From Leptolyngbyaceae cyanobacterium CSSed165cm_216 (GTDB taxonomy: Bacteria; Cyanobacteriota; Cyanobacteriia; Phormidesmidales; Phormidesmidaceae): a stretch of DNA of 5,520 nt. Shown here in pieces: positions 1 to 5,519 of this stretch. The position numbers and the translations under genes were made by a program. Under the pieces are notes generated by a model. That model was not told the DNA's origin, ran no database searches, and saw only the letters and a list, made by a program, of their open reading frames with translations. Where the stretch lies: contig SLIY01000039.1 in the NCBI GenBank assembly GCA_007135385.1, positions 1-5,520 of the forward strand, written 5' to 3'. How positions within the stretch are numbered: position 1 is the first letter of the stretch; the number at the start of each line of letters is the position of its first letter.

Positions 1-1
1 G

Positions 2-790
2 TTGGCTGTGTGGCTACTGTGCAGTGGGCAGGCTCAGGCTGGTGTCTTGGGCGATGACCCCAAGGGGCCGGTCTTTGACTATCGCATCCAGCATGTCCCC
101 AGTGGGCAGGCTCTTCCCTCCCTGGCTCCGGCCCAAGGGGATTTGGTCTATCCAGACTGGTTTCAGGGCACTTGGCAGCTGACCAGTACCCTGGTGGAGT
201 TAACTGCTCCCCTGGCGCCAGCGCTGACTACCCCAGGTTTCGAGGGCAATCAGACTTGGTTGCATCAGCCGGTTACCTGTGTGGTACGGTTTCTGTCAGT
301 CCCTAAAGTGAGCTGGGGGATCGTACCTTTGGTGCAGGGCCAGTCTCAGGTGATCAGCGATCGCGCCTTTAATGGGCTCAACCTAGCCCGAGCCTACCTC
401 AGCGATGGAGCGGTTAAAGCAGTCAAGGTGGATCCCAGTAATCCTAACCGCCAGGTCACCCTGCTAGACCACGGGCGACAATTAACCTCGACAGTCACGG
501 CCCGTGGTACTGAAACCCCTTCCCCTGAACGCTTTGTTGCCACTGAGCGGTTTCAGCAAGTGTTTAGCGGCTCTGCCACCCCTTACCTAAATCAGGTGGA
601 TATCATTACCGACTACAGCCAAACCCCAGCGGGAATTGTTGCCGACCAAGTGACCGCTGTCTATCTGTCTCCCCAAGATCCCGAGTTCTTTAAGGCTCTA
701 GACCAGCCCGTTGCTCTGTATCACTATCGCCTCACCTTGATCAAAGTGGACTCTCCTCCTCAAGCGGCAACAACTAGCTGGCTGGGGTAG
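2..790 (+). CDS. Exported protein, DUF6816-like, lipocalin-type G-x-W motif (5' partial)
   Basis: The reading frame is open from the left edge to a TAG at 788-790, leaving 262 visible codons. The first in-frame TTG at base 2 is probably not the start. The first 14 residues look like the end of a signal peptide (hydrophobic AVWLLC, then an AQA cleavage site before GV), so the start and the basic N-terminus should lie upstream. The mature part carries YPDWFQGTW at residues 50-58, a G-x-W motif like that at the mouth of lipocalin/calycin beta-barrels. It is followed by alternating beta-type segments, DPSNPNR at 144-150 and a conserved-looking FVATERFQQVF near 178-188. From memory this pattern fits the DUF6816 family, found in cyanobacteria and plastid-bearing plants, which has no established function. 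A periplasmic or thylakoid-lumen location is inferred from the signal peptide. The 3' end overlaps the convergent glycosyltransferase gene. I am confident it is a real gene, and only moderately sure of the family. Confidence 0.72.
   Translation: MAVWLLCSGQAQAGVLGDDPKGPVFDYRIQHVPSGQALPSLAPAQGDLVYPDWFQGTWQLTSTLVELTAPLAPALTTPGFEGNQTWLHQPVTCVVRFLSVPKVSWGIVPLVQGQSQVISDRAFNGLNLARAYLSDGAVKAVKVDPSNPNRQVTLLDHGRQLTSTVTARGTETPSPERFVATERFQQVFSGSATPYLNQVDIITDYSQTPAGIVADQVTAVYLSPQDPEFFKALDQPVALYHYRLTLIKVDSPPQAATTSWLG
357..364. repeat. HIP1 octamer GCGATCGC
   Basis: A perfect HIP1 octamer inside the DUF6816-like coding region. It supports cyanobacterial origin and has no known function of its own. Confidence 0.85.
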
Positions 791-1746
791 AGGCGGCCCT
801 GTTTACCCAGGGTGGAAACCAAGGTGTACAGCACATACAGAAAGCCCAGCCCGTAGCATAGACCTCGGATCATCACTTTACCTGTATGGCGATCTTTGTT
901 ACAGGGGGAATGCCCGAGCACATGGCAGGTAAATAACCCCCAAAATAGCTGTCGATTTTGACGGCAGGTTAAATTTTTCAGGCCCAATAGAAAGTGATTG
1001 TGGTAGAAATCGAGCTGATAGCGCAGGGTCTGAGTGGCGATACAGTGGCAACCGCCGGTTGTTTCCCCTCGATGGAACAGATAGGCCTGGGGGTCATACC
1101 AGACGAGGTAGCCGGTCTGACGCAACCGCAGACACAAATCCGATTCTTCTCGCACCGCAGTTCCGTAGAAGCGCTCGTCAAACCGGAGCCCGTGCTGGCT
1201 AAACACCTGTCGCCGAAACGACATGTTGCATCCCCGTGCTGTCAGCACACCCTGGGGCTGGGTTGGACGGACCAGGTCCAAATGATACCAGGCAATGCCT
1301 GGATCCATGGCTTCCGGGGGTAGGTAGTCAATGGTGAGGTCTGGAGCTTCGGCTAGTTTTCTAGGATCATGGACGCGACCGGCCAAGGCTCCCACCTGAG
1401 GCTGCTGCAAAAAGTTGCGGGCATGGGCGTACAGGTACCCGACAGGCAACACCACATCATCGTCGATGAACAGCACAATCTCCCCAGTAGATTGCTCGAT
1501 CCCCAGATTCCGGGCAGCGGGTAAACTGGCCCAAGGCACCTGATACCAGGTAATTTGTCCGGTTTCGGCCCAGTGCGTCAGCTGGTGCTGGGTAGAGGCT
1601 TGGTGGGCCGGAGTCTGATCGACTACAATCGCCTCATAGGCCGGATAATCCTGGGCTAGCAGGCTGTCTAAGGTATCACACAGCACCGCCTCCCGTCGGT
1701 AAGTGGGAATAATCACAGCAATAGTGGGCCAGGGGGGGGAATCCAT
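760..1746 (-). CDS. Glycosyltransferase family 2 (GT-A fold)
   Basis: This 328-residue protein starts at ATG (1746-1744) and stops at TGA (762-760). It has the standard GT2 layout. The N-terminal nucleotide-binding strand is IAVIIPTYRR (about 9-18), followed by the SLLAQDYPAYEAIVVDQ segment (28-44). The metal/nucleotide-sugar D-x-D motif is FIDDD (93-97). An acceptor-side acidic motif, REESDLCLRL (199-208), probably supplies the catalytic base, and HRGE follows at 225-228. A cysteine-rich stretch (C233, C235) and a hydrophobic tail (about 293-313) suggest loose attachment to the cytoplasmic membrane. The likely reaction is transfer of a sugar from a nucleotide donor to a surface-glycan or lipid-linked acceptor. 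The sequence does not show which sugar. No strong Shine-Dalgarno lies upstream, as is common in cyanobacteria. It is transcribed divergently from the lpt genes and ends inside the neighbouring exported-protein gene. A role in the LPS made for the adjacent exporter is possible but rests only on proximity. Confidence 0.9.
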   Translation of the reverse strand: MDSPPWPTIAVIIPTYRREAVLCDTLDSLLAQDYPAYEAIVVDQTPAHQASTQHQLTHWAETGQITWYQVPWASLPAARNLGIEQSTGEIVLFIDDDVVLPVGYLYAHARNFLQQPQVGALAGRVHDPRKLAEAPDLTIDYLPPEAMDPGIAWYHLDLVRPTQPQGVLTARGCNMSFRRQVFSQHGLRFDERFYGTAVREESDLCLRLRQTGYLVWYDPQAYLFHRGETTGGCHCIATQTLRYQLDFYHNHFLLGLKNLTCRQNRQLFWGLFTCHVLGHSPCNKDRHTGKVMIRGLCYGLGFLYVLYTLVSTLGKQGRLYPSQLVVAA

Positions 1747-1782
1747 AGACCGGGGGACACAGGGCTACTTTTAGCATAGCGG

Positions 1783-1803
1783 GATCATCTGGCTGCGATG
1801 ATC
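1783..1803. promoter_or_regulatory. Hyphenated inverted repeat in the divergent region, possible operator
   Basis: GATCAT (1783-1788) and ATGATC (1798-1803) form perfect 6-bp arms around a 9-bp spacer, a 21-bp dyad. It lies between the divergent glycosyltransferase and lptA-like genes. The right arm contains the upstream ATG (1798) that would be the alternative lptA start. The arm length and spacing suit a dimeric regulator, but a chance occurrence is quite possible. No regulator can be named. Confidence 0.3.
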
Positions 1804-1811
1804 AAAAATCA

Positions 1812-1831
1812 GCCCCTTGGGGCGATCGCCC
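1812..1831. repeat. Extended HIP1 palindrome with overlapping inverted repeat
   Basis: HIP1 octamer GCGATCGC (1822-1829) sits in the 12-bp perfect palindrome GGGCGATCGCCC (1820-1831). Its left GGGGC (1819-1823) is also the complement of GCCCC (1812-1816), so the same G-run can pair left or right. HIP1 is a highly over-represented cyanobacterial octamer with no proven regulatory role. Here it lies in noncoding DNA if lptA starts at 1897. Confidence 0.75.
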
Positions 1832-1852
1832 TAGGCCTATCAATCGCTGGGC

Positions 1853-1858
1853 TAGAAT
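1853..1858 (+). promoter_or_regulatory. Candidate -10 box for the lptA-like gene
   Basis: TAGAAT matches TATAAT at five of six positions and ends 38 bases before ATG 1897, leaving room for a leader of about 30 bases. No recognisable -35 hexamer lies 16-18 bp upstream, so it would have to be a -10-dependent, activator-type promoter. If real, it would exclude the upstream ATG at 1798 as the start. Weak evidence. Confidence 0.25.
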
Positions 1859-1896
1859 TGAGCCATCAGTTGTTTTGGTCCGGTCGGGTTCTAGTT

Positions 1897-2418
1897 ATGG
1901 CACGTTTCCTTCGTTGGTCCTGGTTAGGCATGTCGATCACCGCAGTCCTGGTACTGGCTGGCGGCGAATCGGGGGTATCGCCGTTGGTGCCACCCCAGGC
2001 CCAGGCCCAGGACACCATCACCTTGCGATCGGATGTCCAGGAGGCCAATACAATTACAGGGGTGATTACCGCCCGGGGGAATGTACAAATTGACTATCCG
2101 GCGCAACAAATTCGAGCCACCTCGGCCCAGGCGGAATACTACAGCAATGAACAGCGAATTGTACTCAGTGGCAATGTGTTGATTGACCAACGGGGCAGTA
2201 CCCTGAGGGCCGAGGTGGTCACCTACCTAATCGAGACAGGGCAGTTTGTAGCGGTGCCCAGTCCCAATAACCAGGTGGAGTCAGTCTATGTATTACCAGA
2301 ATCTCAGGCAGCCCCGAGTGGCAATGGGGCCGCTTCGAGTCAACCGGTCCAGCCGTCTTCTTCTCGCCCACCAGTCCTTCTCGATGTCAGCCCGATTGAG
2401 CCAGCCGGTCCCAGCTGA
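1897..2418 (+). CDS. lptA: LptA/OstA-like periplasmic LPS-transport protein
   Basis: I place the start at ATG 1897, giving 173 residues. From there the protein begins with a clean signal peptide: MARFLRW, a hydrophobic core at about 9-22, and an AQA site at 35-37. The in-frame ATG at 1798 would add 33 residues that put a second hydrophobic stretch ahead of the signal peptide; it also falls inside an inverted repeat. The mature part has the beta-strand repeats of the OstA/LptA jellyroll: ITGVITARGNVQIDYP (53-68), QQIRATSAQAEYY (70-82), RIVLSGNVLID (87-97) and STLRAEVVTYL (101-111). The C-terminus (about 136-173) is low-complexity, rich in Pro and Ser. In the Lpt pathway this fold forms the slide that carries lipopolysaccharide across the periplasm from the LptB-permease complex to LptD. 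The genes for those partners LptB and permease follow directly on the same strand. It could equally serve the LptC-like role, since both share the fold. The family call is firm; the exact subunit name is less so. Confidence 0.82.
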   Translation: MARFLRWSWLGMSITAVLVLAGGESGVSPLVPPQAQAQDTITLRSDVQEANTITGVITARGNVQIDYPAQQIRATSAQAEYYSNEQRIVLSGNVLIDQRGSTLRAEVVTYLIETGQFVAVPSPNNQVESVYVLPESQAAPSGNGAASSQPVQPSSSRPPVLLDVSPIEPAGPS

Positions 2419-2470
2419 GGTGGCCTTAATCGCAGGGCGCAGGGCATTAGAGTAGTACTTCGAAGCTACC

Positions 2471-2506
2471 CCGATGAATGGTTTAAAGCCATGTGCCGGT
2501 TATCGG
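2471..2506 (+). other. Two-tier stem-loop in the lptA-lptB intergenic leader
   Basis: An outer stem pairs CCGAT (2471-2475) with ATCGG (2502-2506). Inside it, a hairpin at 2478-2492 pairs ATGG with CCAT and can extend by U-G and U-A pairs to a 6-bp stem with a 3-base loop. It lies in the 173-bp gap before lptB. No U-tract follows, so it is not an intrinsic terminator. It could be an RNA-stability or processing element, or chance. Confidence 0.3.
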
Positions 2507-2546
2507 AATGGGTCCCCGTATTACCCAGAGAGGGAAGAGCCTTTGA

Positions 2547-2552
2547 TACAAT
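2547..2552 (+). promoter_or_regulatory. Candidate -10 box upstream of lptB
   Basis: TACAAT matches TATAAT at five of six positions and lies 39 bases before TTG 2592, so transcription could start near 2559 and give a leader of about 33 bases. No good -35 hexamer is seen at standard spacing. If active, it would be an internal promoter letting lptB and the permease be expressed apart from the lptA-like gene. It would also make the TTG at 2562 an unlikely start. Confidence 0.22.
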
Positions 2553-2581
2553 TTTTTAGGTTTGGCATTGTGTCGTCGCCC

Positions 2582-2584
2582 AGG
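2582..2584 (+). promoter_or_regulatory. Short Shine-Dalgarno AGG deciding the lptB start
   Basis: AGG stands 7 bases before TTG 2592, the start that gives the family-typical LptB N-terminus. A second AGG at 2558-2560 stands 7 bases before the in-frame TTG 2568, so spacing alone does not settle the choice. Similarity of the N-terminus to known LptB proteins favours 2592. Confidence 0.35.
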
Positions 2585-2591
2585 CAAACCT

Positions 2592-3320
2592 TTGAAAATC
2601 GTTCTTGACAACGTTCAAAAAACCTACGGCAAGCGCCAGGTAGTTAACCGGGTCAGCCTTTCTGTTGCCCAAGGAGAAATTGTGGGGCTGCTAGGGCCCA
2701 ATGGGGCTGGAAAAACCACAACGTTTTACATGGCTACGGGGTTAGAGCGTCCCGATAGTGGTCGGGTGTGTCTCGATCAAATCGATATTACTGACCTGCC
2801 CATGCACCAGCGAGCTCGTTTGGGAATTGGCTATCTGGCTCAAGAACCCAGCATTTTTCGCAATCTGTCTGTGGTTGACAATATTTTGCTGGTGATGCAG
2901 CAAACCCGAGTCGCCCCTGAAGAATATGGCGATCGGCTCCAAGACCTGCTCAAAGAGTTTCGCCTCGAGAAGGTGGCTAACACCCTAGGCATTCAAGTAT
3001 CAGGGGGCGAGCGGCGGCGCACCGAGCTAGCCCGGTCCCTGGCCTCTGGTCCAGAGGGGCCTCGGTTTCTGTTTTTGGATGAGCCGTTTGCAGGGGTAGA
3101 CCCGATTGCGGTAGCTGAGATTCAAGAGATTGTCGCTCAACTGCGCGATCGCGATATGGGCATCTTAATTACCGACCACAATGTGCGTGAAACCCTGCGA
3201 ATTATCGATCGGGCCTACATCATGAACGACGGTCAAATTCTAGCTTCAGGCAGCGCTGATGATCTCTATAACAATCCTCTAGTGCGCGAGCACTATCTCG
3301 GCAAAGATTTTGCCCTTTAA
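2592..3320 (+). CDS. lptB: LPS export ABC transporter ATP-binding protein LptB
   Basis: This ABC ATPase powers extraction of lipopolysaccharide from the inner membrane, working in the cytoplasm bound to an LptF/LptG-type permease. With a start at TTG 2592 it has 242 residues, the normal LptB length, and opens with KIVLDNVQKTYGKR as family members do. Motifs in order are Walker A GPNGAGKT (35-42), Q-loop YLAQE (81-85), signature VSGGE (136-140), Walker B FLFLDE (159-164), the D-loop at GVD (168-170) and the switch histidine in TDHNVRE (H196). The MHQRARLGIGYLAQEPSIFR segment and the ITDHNVRETL ending are characteristic of LptB rather than of generic importers. No ATG lies near the start. AGG at 2582-2584 stands 7 bases before TTG 2592. 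In-frame TTGs at 2562 and 2568 would add 10 or 8 residues and are alternatives. It lies 173 bp after the lptA-like gene and 96 bp before the permease start, consistent with one operon. All catalytic residues are present. Confidence 0.95.
   Translation: MKIVLDNVQKTYGKRQVVNRVSLSVAQGEIVGLLGPNGAGKTTTFYMATGLERPDSGRVCLDQIDITDLPMHQRARLGIGYLAQEPSIFRNLSVVDNILLVMQQTRVAPEEYGDRLQDLLKEFRLEKVANTLGIQVSGGERRRTELARSLASGPEGPRFLFLDEPFAGVDPIAVAEIQEIVAQLRDRDMGILITDHNVRETLRIIDRAYIMNDGQILASGSADDLYNNPLVREHYLGKDFAL
3145..3152. repeat. HIP1 octamer GCGATCGC
   Basis: A perfect HIP1 octamer inside lptB, encoding part of LRDRD near the end of the ATPase. It is a third copy in this 5.5-kb window, consistent with a cyanobacterial chromosome. 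Confidence 0.85.
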
Positions 3321-3416
3321 CCCTTGCCCCAATGGGTAACGGCTGAACGATTCAGAGCGCTTTCAGTCCTCAGCACCACCTTTCTTCCCTCCCGATTGTT
3401 TCTCAGATCCTACTCC

Positions 3417-4595
3417 ATGGCTCAAGCATCTTCTCCATCTCAGCTATCCTTTCCCCGACCTCGCCAGAGTCGGACCGTGATTTCTGTGATGGATCGCTAC
3501 ATCGCCAAAGAACTTTCCCTGCCATTTATGTTCGGAGTCGGGGCATTTTCCTCCATTGGTATTTCCATCGGCGCTTTGTTTGAGTTGATCCGGCGCATCA
3601 CCGAGTCGGGGCTATCCATTACCCTGGCCATCCAAATTTTTATGCTCAAGCTACCGGAATTCATTGTGTTGGCCTTTCCGATGGCCACCCTCCTGGCGAC
3701 GATGATGACCTATAGCCGGTTTTCCAGTGATAGCGAGTTGATTGCCCTGCGAGGGGTCGGCGTCAGTATTCGGCGGATTATTGCCCCAGCGGTGGTGCTC
3801 AGTTTGCTGGTCACCGGGATGACCTTTGTGTTCAATGAACTGATTACTCCCGCCGCCAACTATCGAGCCGCCATCACCCTAGAGCGAGCCTTAAATTCTG
3901 AACGCCCCCCCTTTCAGGAGCGCAACATTTTTTACCAAGAGTTTCAACCGGCCAGGGATGACGCCGCCGCCCAGGAACTGAAGCGGCAGTTCTACGCCCG
4001 CCGCTTTGACGGCGACACCATGTATGGGCTGACCATTCTCGACTTTTCCCAGGAAGGCCTCAGCCAAGTTGTCAGCGCTGATTCTGCCACTTGGGACTTT
4101 AGTCAAAACACCTGGAATTTTTACGATGGCACGATTTATGCCGTTGCCCCCGACGGCTCATTCCGCAACATCATCACCTTTGAAAATCAAAAGCTGCAAC
4201 TACCTCGCACGCCCCTAGACCTGGCCGGTCGCACCAAAAGCGATACTGAAATGAATATTGCCGAAGCCTCTCAACAACTGGACCTGGTGCGTCAGGGGGG
4301 CGACGAAGCATTAATTCGCCGCTGGCAGATTCGGATTCAGCAAAAATATGCCCTTCCCTTTGTGTGCGTCGTGTTTGGTCTGGTGGGGTCCTCGATTGGG
4401 GTACTGCCCCAGCGCACCAGTCGGGCCACCAGCTTTGGGATTAGTATCGTCATTATTTTCGGCTATTACCTGCTGTCATTCATCACTAACGCCATGGGAG
4501 AAGTCGGGATTCTCTCTCCGTTTATGGCCGCTTGGCTGCCTACCCTACTGGGACTCTCCATAGGACTATACTTATTGGTCAAAGCCTCCAACTAA
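3417..4595 (+). CDS. LptF/LptG-family LPS export permease
   Basis: I choose ATG 3417, giving 392 residues. The frame is open back to a TTG at 3324, but that extension is neither membrane-like nor family-like. ATG 3489 is a possible shorter start. The protein has the YjgP/YjgQ layout. Three N-terminal membrane segments lie at about 37-58, 68-98 and 119-139. A large periplasmic beta-rich domain spans about 142-305, and three C-terminal segments lie at about 311-328, 338-358 and 365-388. The motif SELIALRGVGVS (106-117) sits between TM2 and TM3, where LptF/LptG contact LptB through the coupling helix. LPEFIVLAFPM (79-89) and PQRTSRATSFGIS (331-343) are further family-type blocks. Its role is to take lipopolysaccharide from the inner-membrane outer leaflet and pass it to the periplasmic LptA/LptC jellyroll. 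It follows lptB directly. Only one such permease is visible here, so I cannot say whether it pairs with itself or with a distant paralogue, and I leave F versus G open. Confidence 0.93.
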   Translation: MAQASSPSQLSFPRPRQSRTVISVMDRYIAKELSLPFMFGVGAFSSIGISIGALFELIRRITESGLSITLAIQIFMLKLPEFIVLAFPMATLLATMMTYSRFSSDSELIALRGVGVSIRRIIAPAVVLSLLVTGMTFVFNELITPAANYRAAITLERALNSERPPFQERNIFYQEFQPARDDAAAQELKRQFYARRFDGDTMYGLTILDFSQEGLSQVVSADSATWDFSQNTWNFYDGTIYAVAPDGSFRNIITFENQKLQLPRTPLDLAGRTKSDTEMNIAEASQQLDLVRQGGDEALIRRWQIRIQQKYALPFVCVVFGLVGSSIGVLPQRTSRATSFGISIVIIFGYYLLSFITNAMGEVGILSPFMAAWLPTLLGLSIGLYLLVKASN

Positions 4596-4640
4596 GCCAG
4601 CGTATTTCTTAAGGCGGGACGCTATGCCCGCAATCGAATT

Positions 4641-4699
4641 CAGGAGTTCGAGTGCAAGAAGGGACTGGATTCTGACTCCTGGCCTGTTCAGGATGTCCC
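4641..4699. terminator. Inverted repeats in the convergent intergenic region, possible weak terminator
   Basis: This lies in the 132-bp gap (4596-4727) between the convergent permease and HEAT genes. CAGGAGT (4641-4647) pairs perfectly with ACTCCTG (4675-4681). TCCTG (4677-4681) can instead pair with CAGGA (4689-4693), and GGGAC (4661-4665) with GTCCC (4695-4699). On the minus strand the last stem is followed by TTCTT, a very short U-rich run; on the plus strand there is none. The position suits a terminator, but the sequence is not a textbook one. A separate small stem GCGGG/CCCGC lies at 4614-4618/4627-4631. Confidence 0.25.
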
Positions 4700-4727
4700 A
4701 GCTTAAATTTCACGCCACTAAGCCTGT

Positions 4728-5480
4728 CTAAAAGAAGCCATCCTGCTCAATCTCTTCGATCACTTGTAATCCACGGGTGTCTCCGACTTTGAGGATGGCA
4801 GAGCGGGCATCTTCCCGTACCCCTAGGTCATCATCTTCGGCAAAGGTTTCAATCAGGGCATCAACAGCGGTGTGATACACCACGTTAGACGGCAACTCCC
4901 GGCAAAGTTGACCAATCGCCCAGGCGCAGTTGCTGCGCACCGCCGACACGCCATCCCGGCGCATGGCCTCAATCAGGGGGGGAATGGCGGCAATCGCTGG
5001 CTCGTAGCCCACCTGGGCCATTTGCGCTAAAGCACTGGCCGCCCAGAGGCGTACCGCTGGAATGTCTGTCTTAAGGGCATCAATCAAAGGGAAGAGGGCG
5101 CGACCATCATGGGAGTTACCCAGGGCCCAGACGAGACCTTTGCGCACGTAGCCGTTCCAATCGGCCGCCAGCTGAGTAACCAGGGAATCGACCGCCAATG
5201 GGTCGGGGTTACGGCCTAGGGCATAGGCGGCGCTCACCCGCACTAGGGGGCATGTGTCTTGTAATAGCCGCACCAAAGCCGGAATGGCACGACTATCTTC
5301 CACCTCGCAAAAGGCACGGGCCGCCAGCATCCGCTGCTGGGGGTCTGTGGCATCCAACAATGGCAGCATCACCTCGGGATCGTACTGGGGGGCACTGTCT
5401 TCTTCAGGCGGCCCCAGGGCATCAAGAGGGTCAGCAAACTCAAGGTCTGGATTCAGGGTAGTTAAGTCGTCATCATACAT
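4728..5480 (-). CDS. HEAT-repeat protein (CpcE/NblB/IaiH-like)
   Basis: This 250-residue protein starts at ATG (5480-5478) and stops at TAG (4730-4728). After an acidic, probably disordered N-terminus (1-32, rich in Asp and Glu), it is built almost wholly of helical HEAT repeats, roughly 33-60, 64-90, 95-122, 126-157, 165-192 and 204-233. Typical repeat cores are LVRVSAAYALG (79-89), YVRKGLVWALG (111-121), AVRLWAASALAQ (142-153), AVRSNCAWAIGQL (180-192) and GVREDARSAIL (220-230). This is the PBS-lyase HEAT-like type used by phycobilin lyase subunits CpcE/CpcF, the phycobilisome-degradation factor NblB and the IscA-interacting protein IaiH. It has no catalytic motif of its own, so a scaffolding or protein-binding role is the safe statement. 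From memory, its length, MYDDD-type start and ELPSNVVY block (195-202) resemble the small conserved cyanobacterial member related to IaiH, but I cannot verify this. It is convergent with the permease gene and has no functional link to it. Confidence 0.88.
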   Translation of the reverse strand: MYDDDLTTLNPDLEFADPLDALGPPEEDSAPQYDPEVMLPLLDATDPQQRMLAARAFCEVEDSRAIPALVRLLQDTCPLVRVSAAYALGRNPDPLAVDSLVTQLAADWNGYVRKGLVWALGNSHDGRALFPLIDALKTDIPAVRLWAASALAQMAQVGYEPAIAAIPPLIEAMRRDGVSAVRSNCAWAIGQLCRELPSNVVYHTAVDALIETFAEDDDLGVREDARSAILKVGDTRGLQVIEEIEQDGFF

Positions 5481-5485
5481 ATGGC

Positions 5486-5519
5486 CACTTTATCCGGTTC
5501 CGAGGCACTTTGATCCGGT
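5486..5519 (-). repeat. Imperfect tandem direct repeat upstream of the HEAT-repeat gene
   Basis: On the + strand CACTTTATCCGGT (5486-5498) is repeated as CACTTTGATCCGGT (5506-5519), identical except for one inserted G, with starts 20 bp apart, about two helical turns. The near copy ends 5 bases from the ATG of the HEAT gene, so it overlaps the ribosome-binding region. The arrangement resembles direct-repeat operators of response regulators, but no regulator can be named. The window ends one base after the far copy, so more copies may lie beyond. Confidence 0.5.

Noticed and set aside
994..1323. 109-codon open frame on the + strand
   Set aside because: It lies wholly inside the glycosyltransferase gene on the opposite strand, and its product shows no domain, signal or family pattern.
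760..1746. Assignment of the glycosyltransferase to the hormogonium polysaccharide (hps) set
   Set aside because: Only general GT2 motifs are visible and no other hps-type gene is present, so a specific name would be a guess.
1820..1831. HIP1-centred palindrome as a specific operator
   Set aside because: HIP1 is scattered genome-wide in many cyanobacteria and two other copies here lie inside coding sequence, so a specific operator role is not supported.
1924..2190. 88-codon open frame on the - strand
   Set aside because: It is antisense to the signal peptide and jellyroll of the OstA-fold protein, with a Gly/Arg-rich product typical of a shadow frame.
2552..2557. T6 run as an intrinsic terminator after the lptA-like gene
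   Set aside because: No stable stem lies immediately upstream. The folded segment ends about 45 bases earlier.
3324..3416. N-terminal extension of the permease from TTG 3324
   Set aside because: It begins three bases after the lptB stop, but the 31 added residues do not resemble the family N-terminus, and ATG 3417 leads into a normal cytoplasmic leader before TM1.
4614..4631. GCGGG/CCCGC stem after the permease gene as an intrinsic terminator
   Set aside because: The stem is only 5 bp with an 8-base loop, and no T-tract follows.
5198..5461. 87-codon open frame on the + strand
   Set aside because: It is antisense to the HEAT-repeat gene, low-complexity in composition and without recognisable features.
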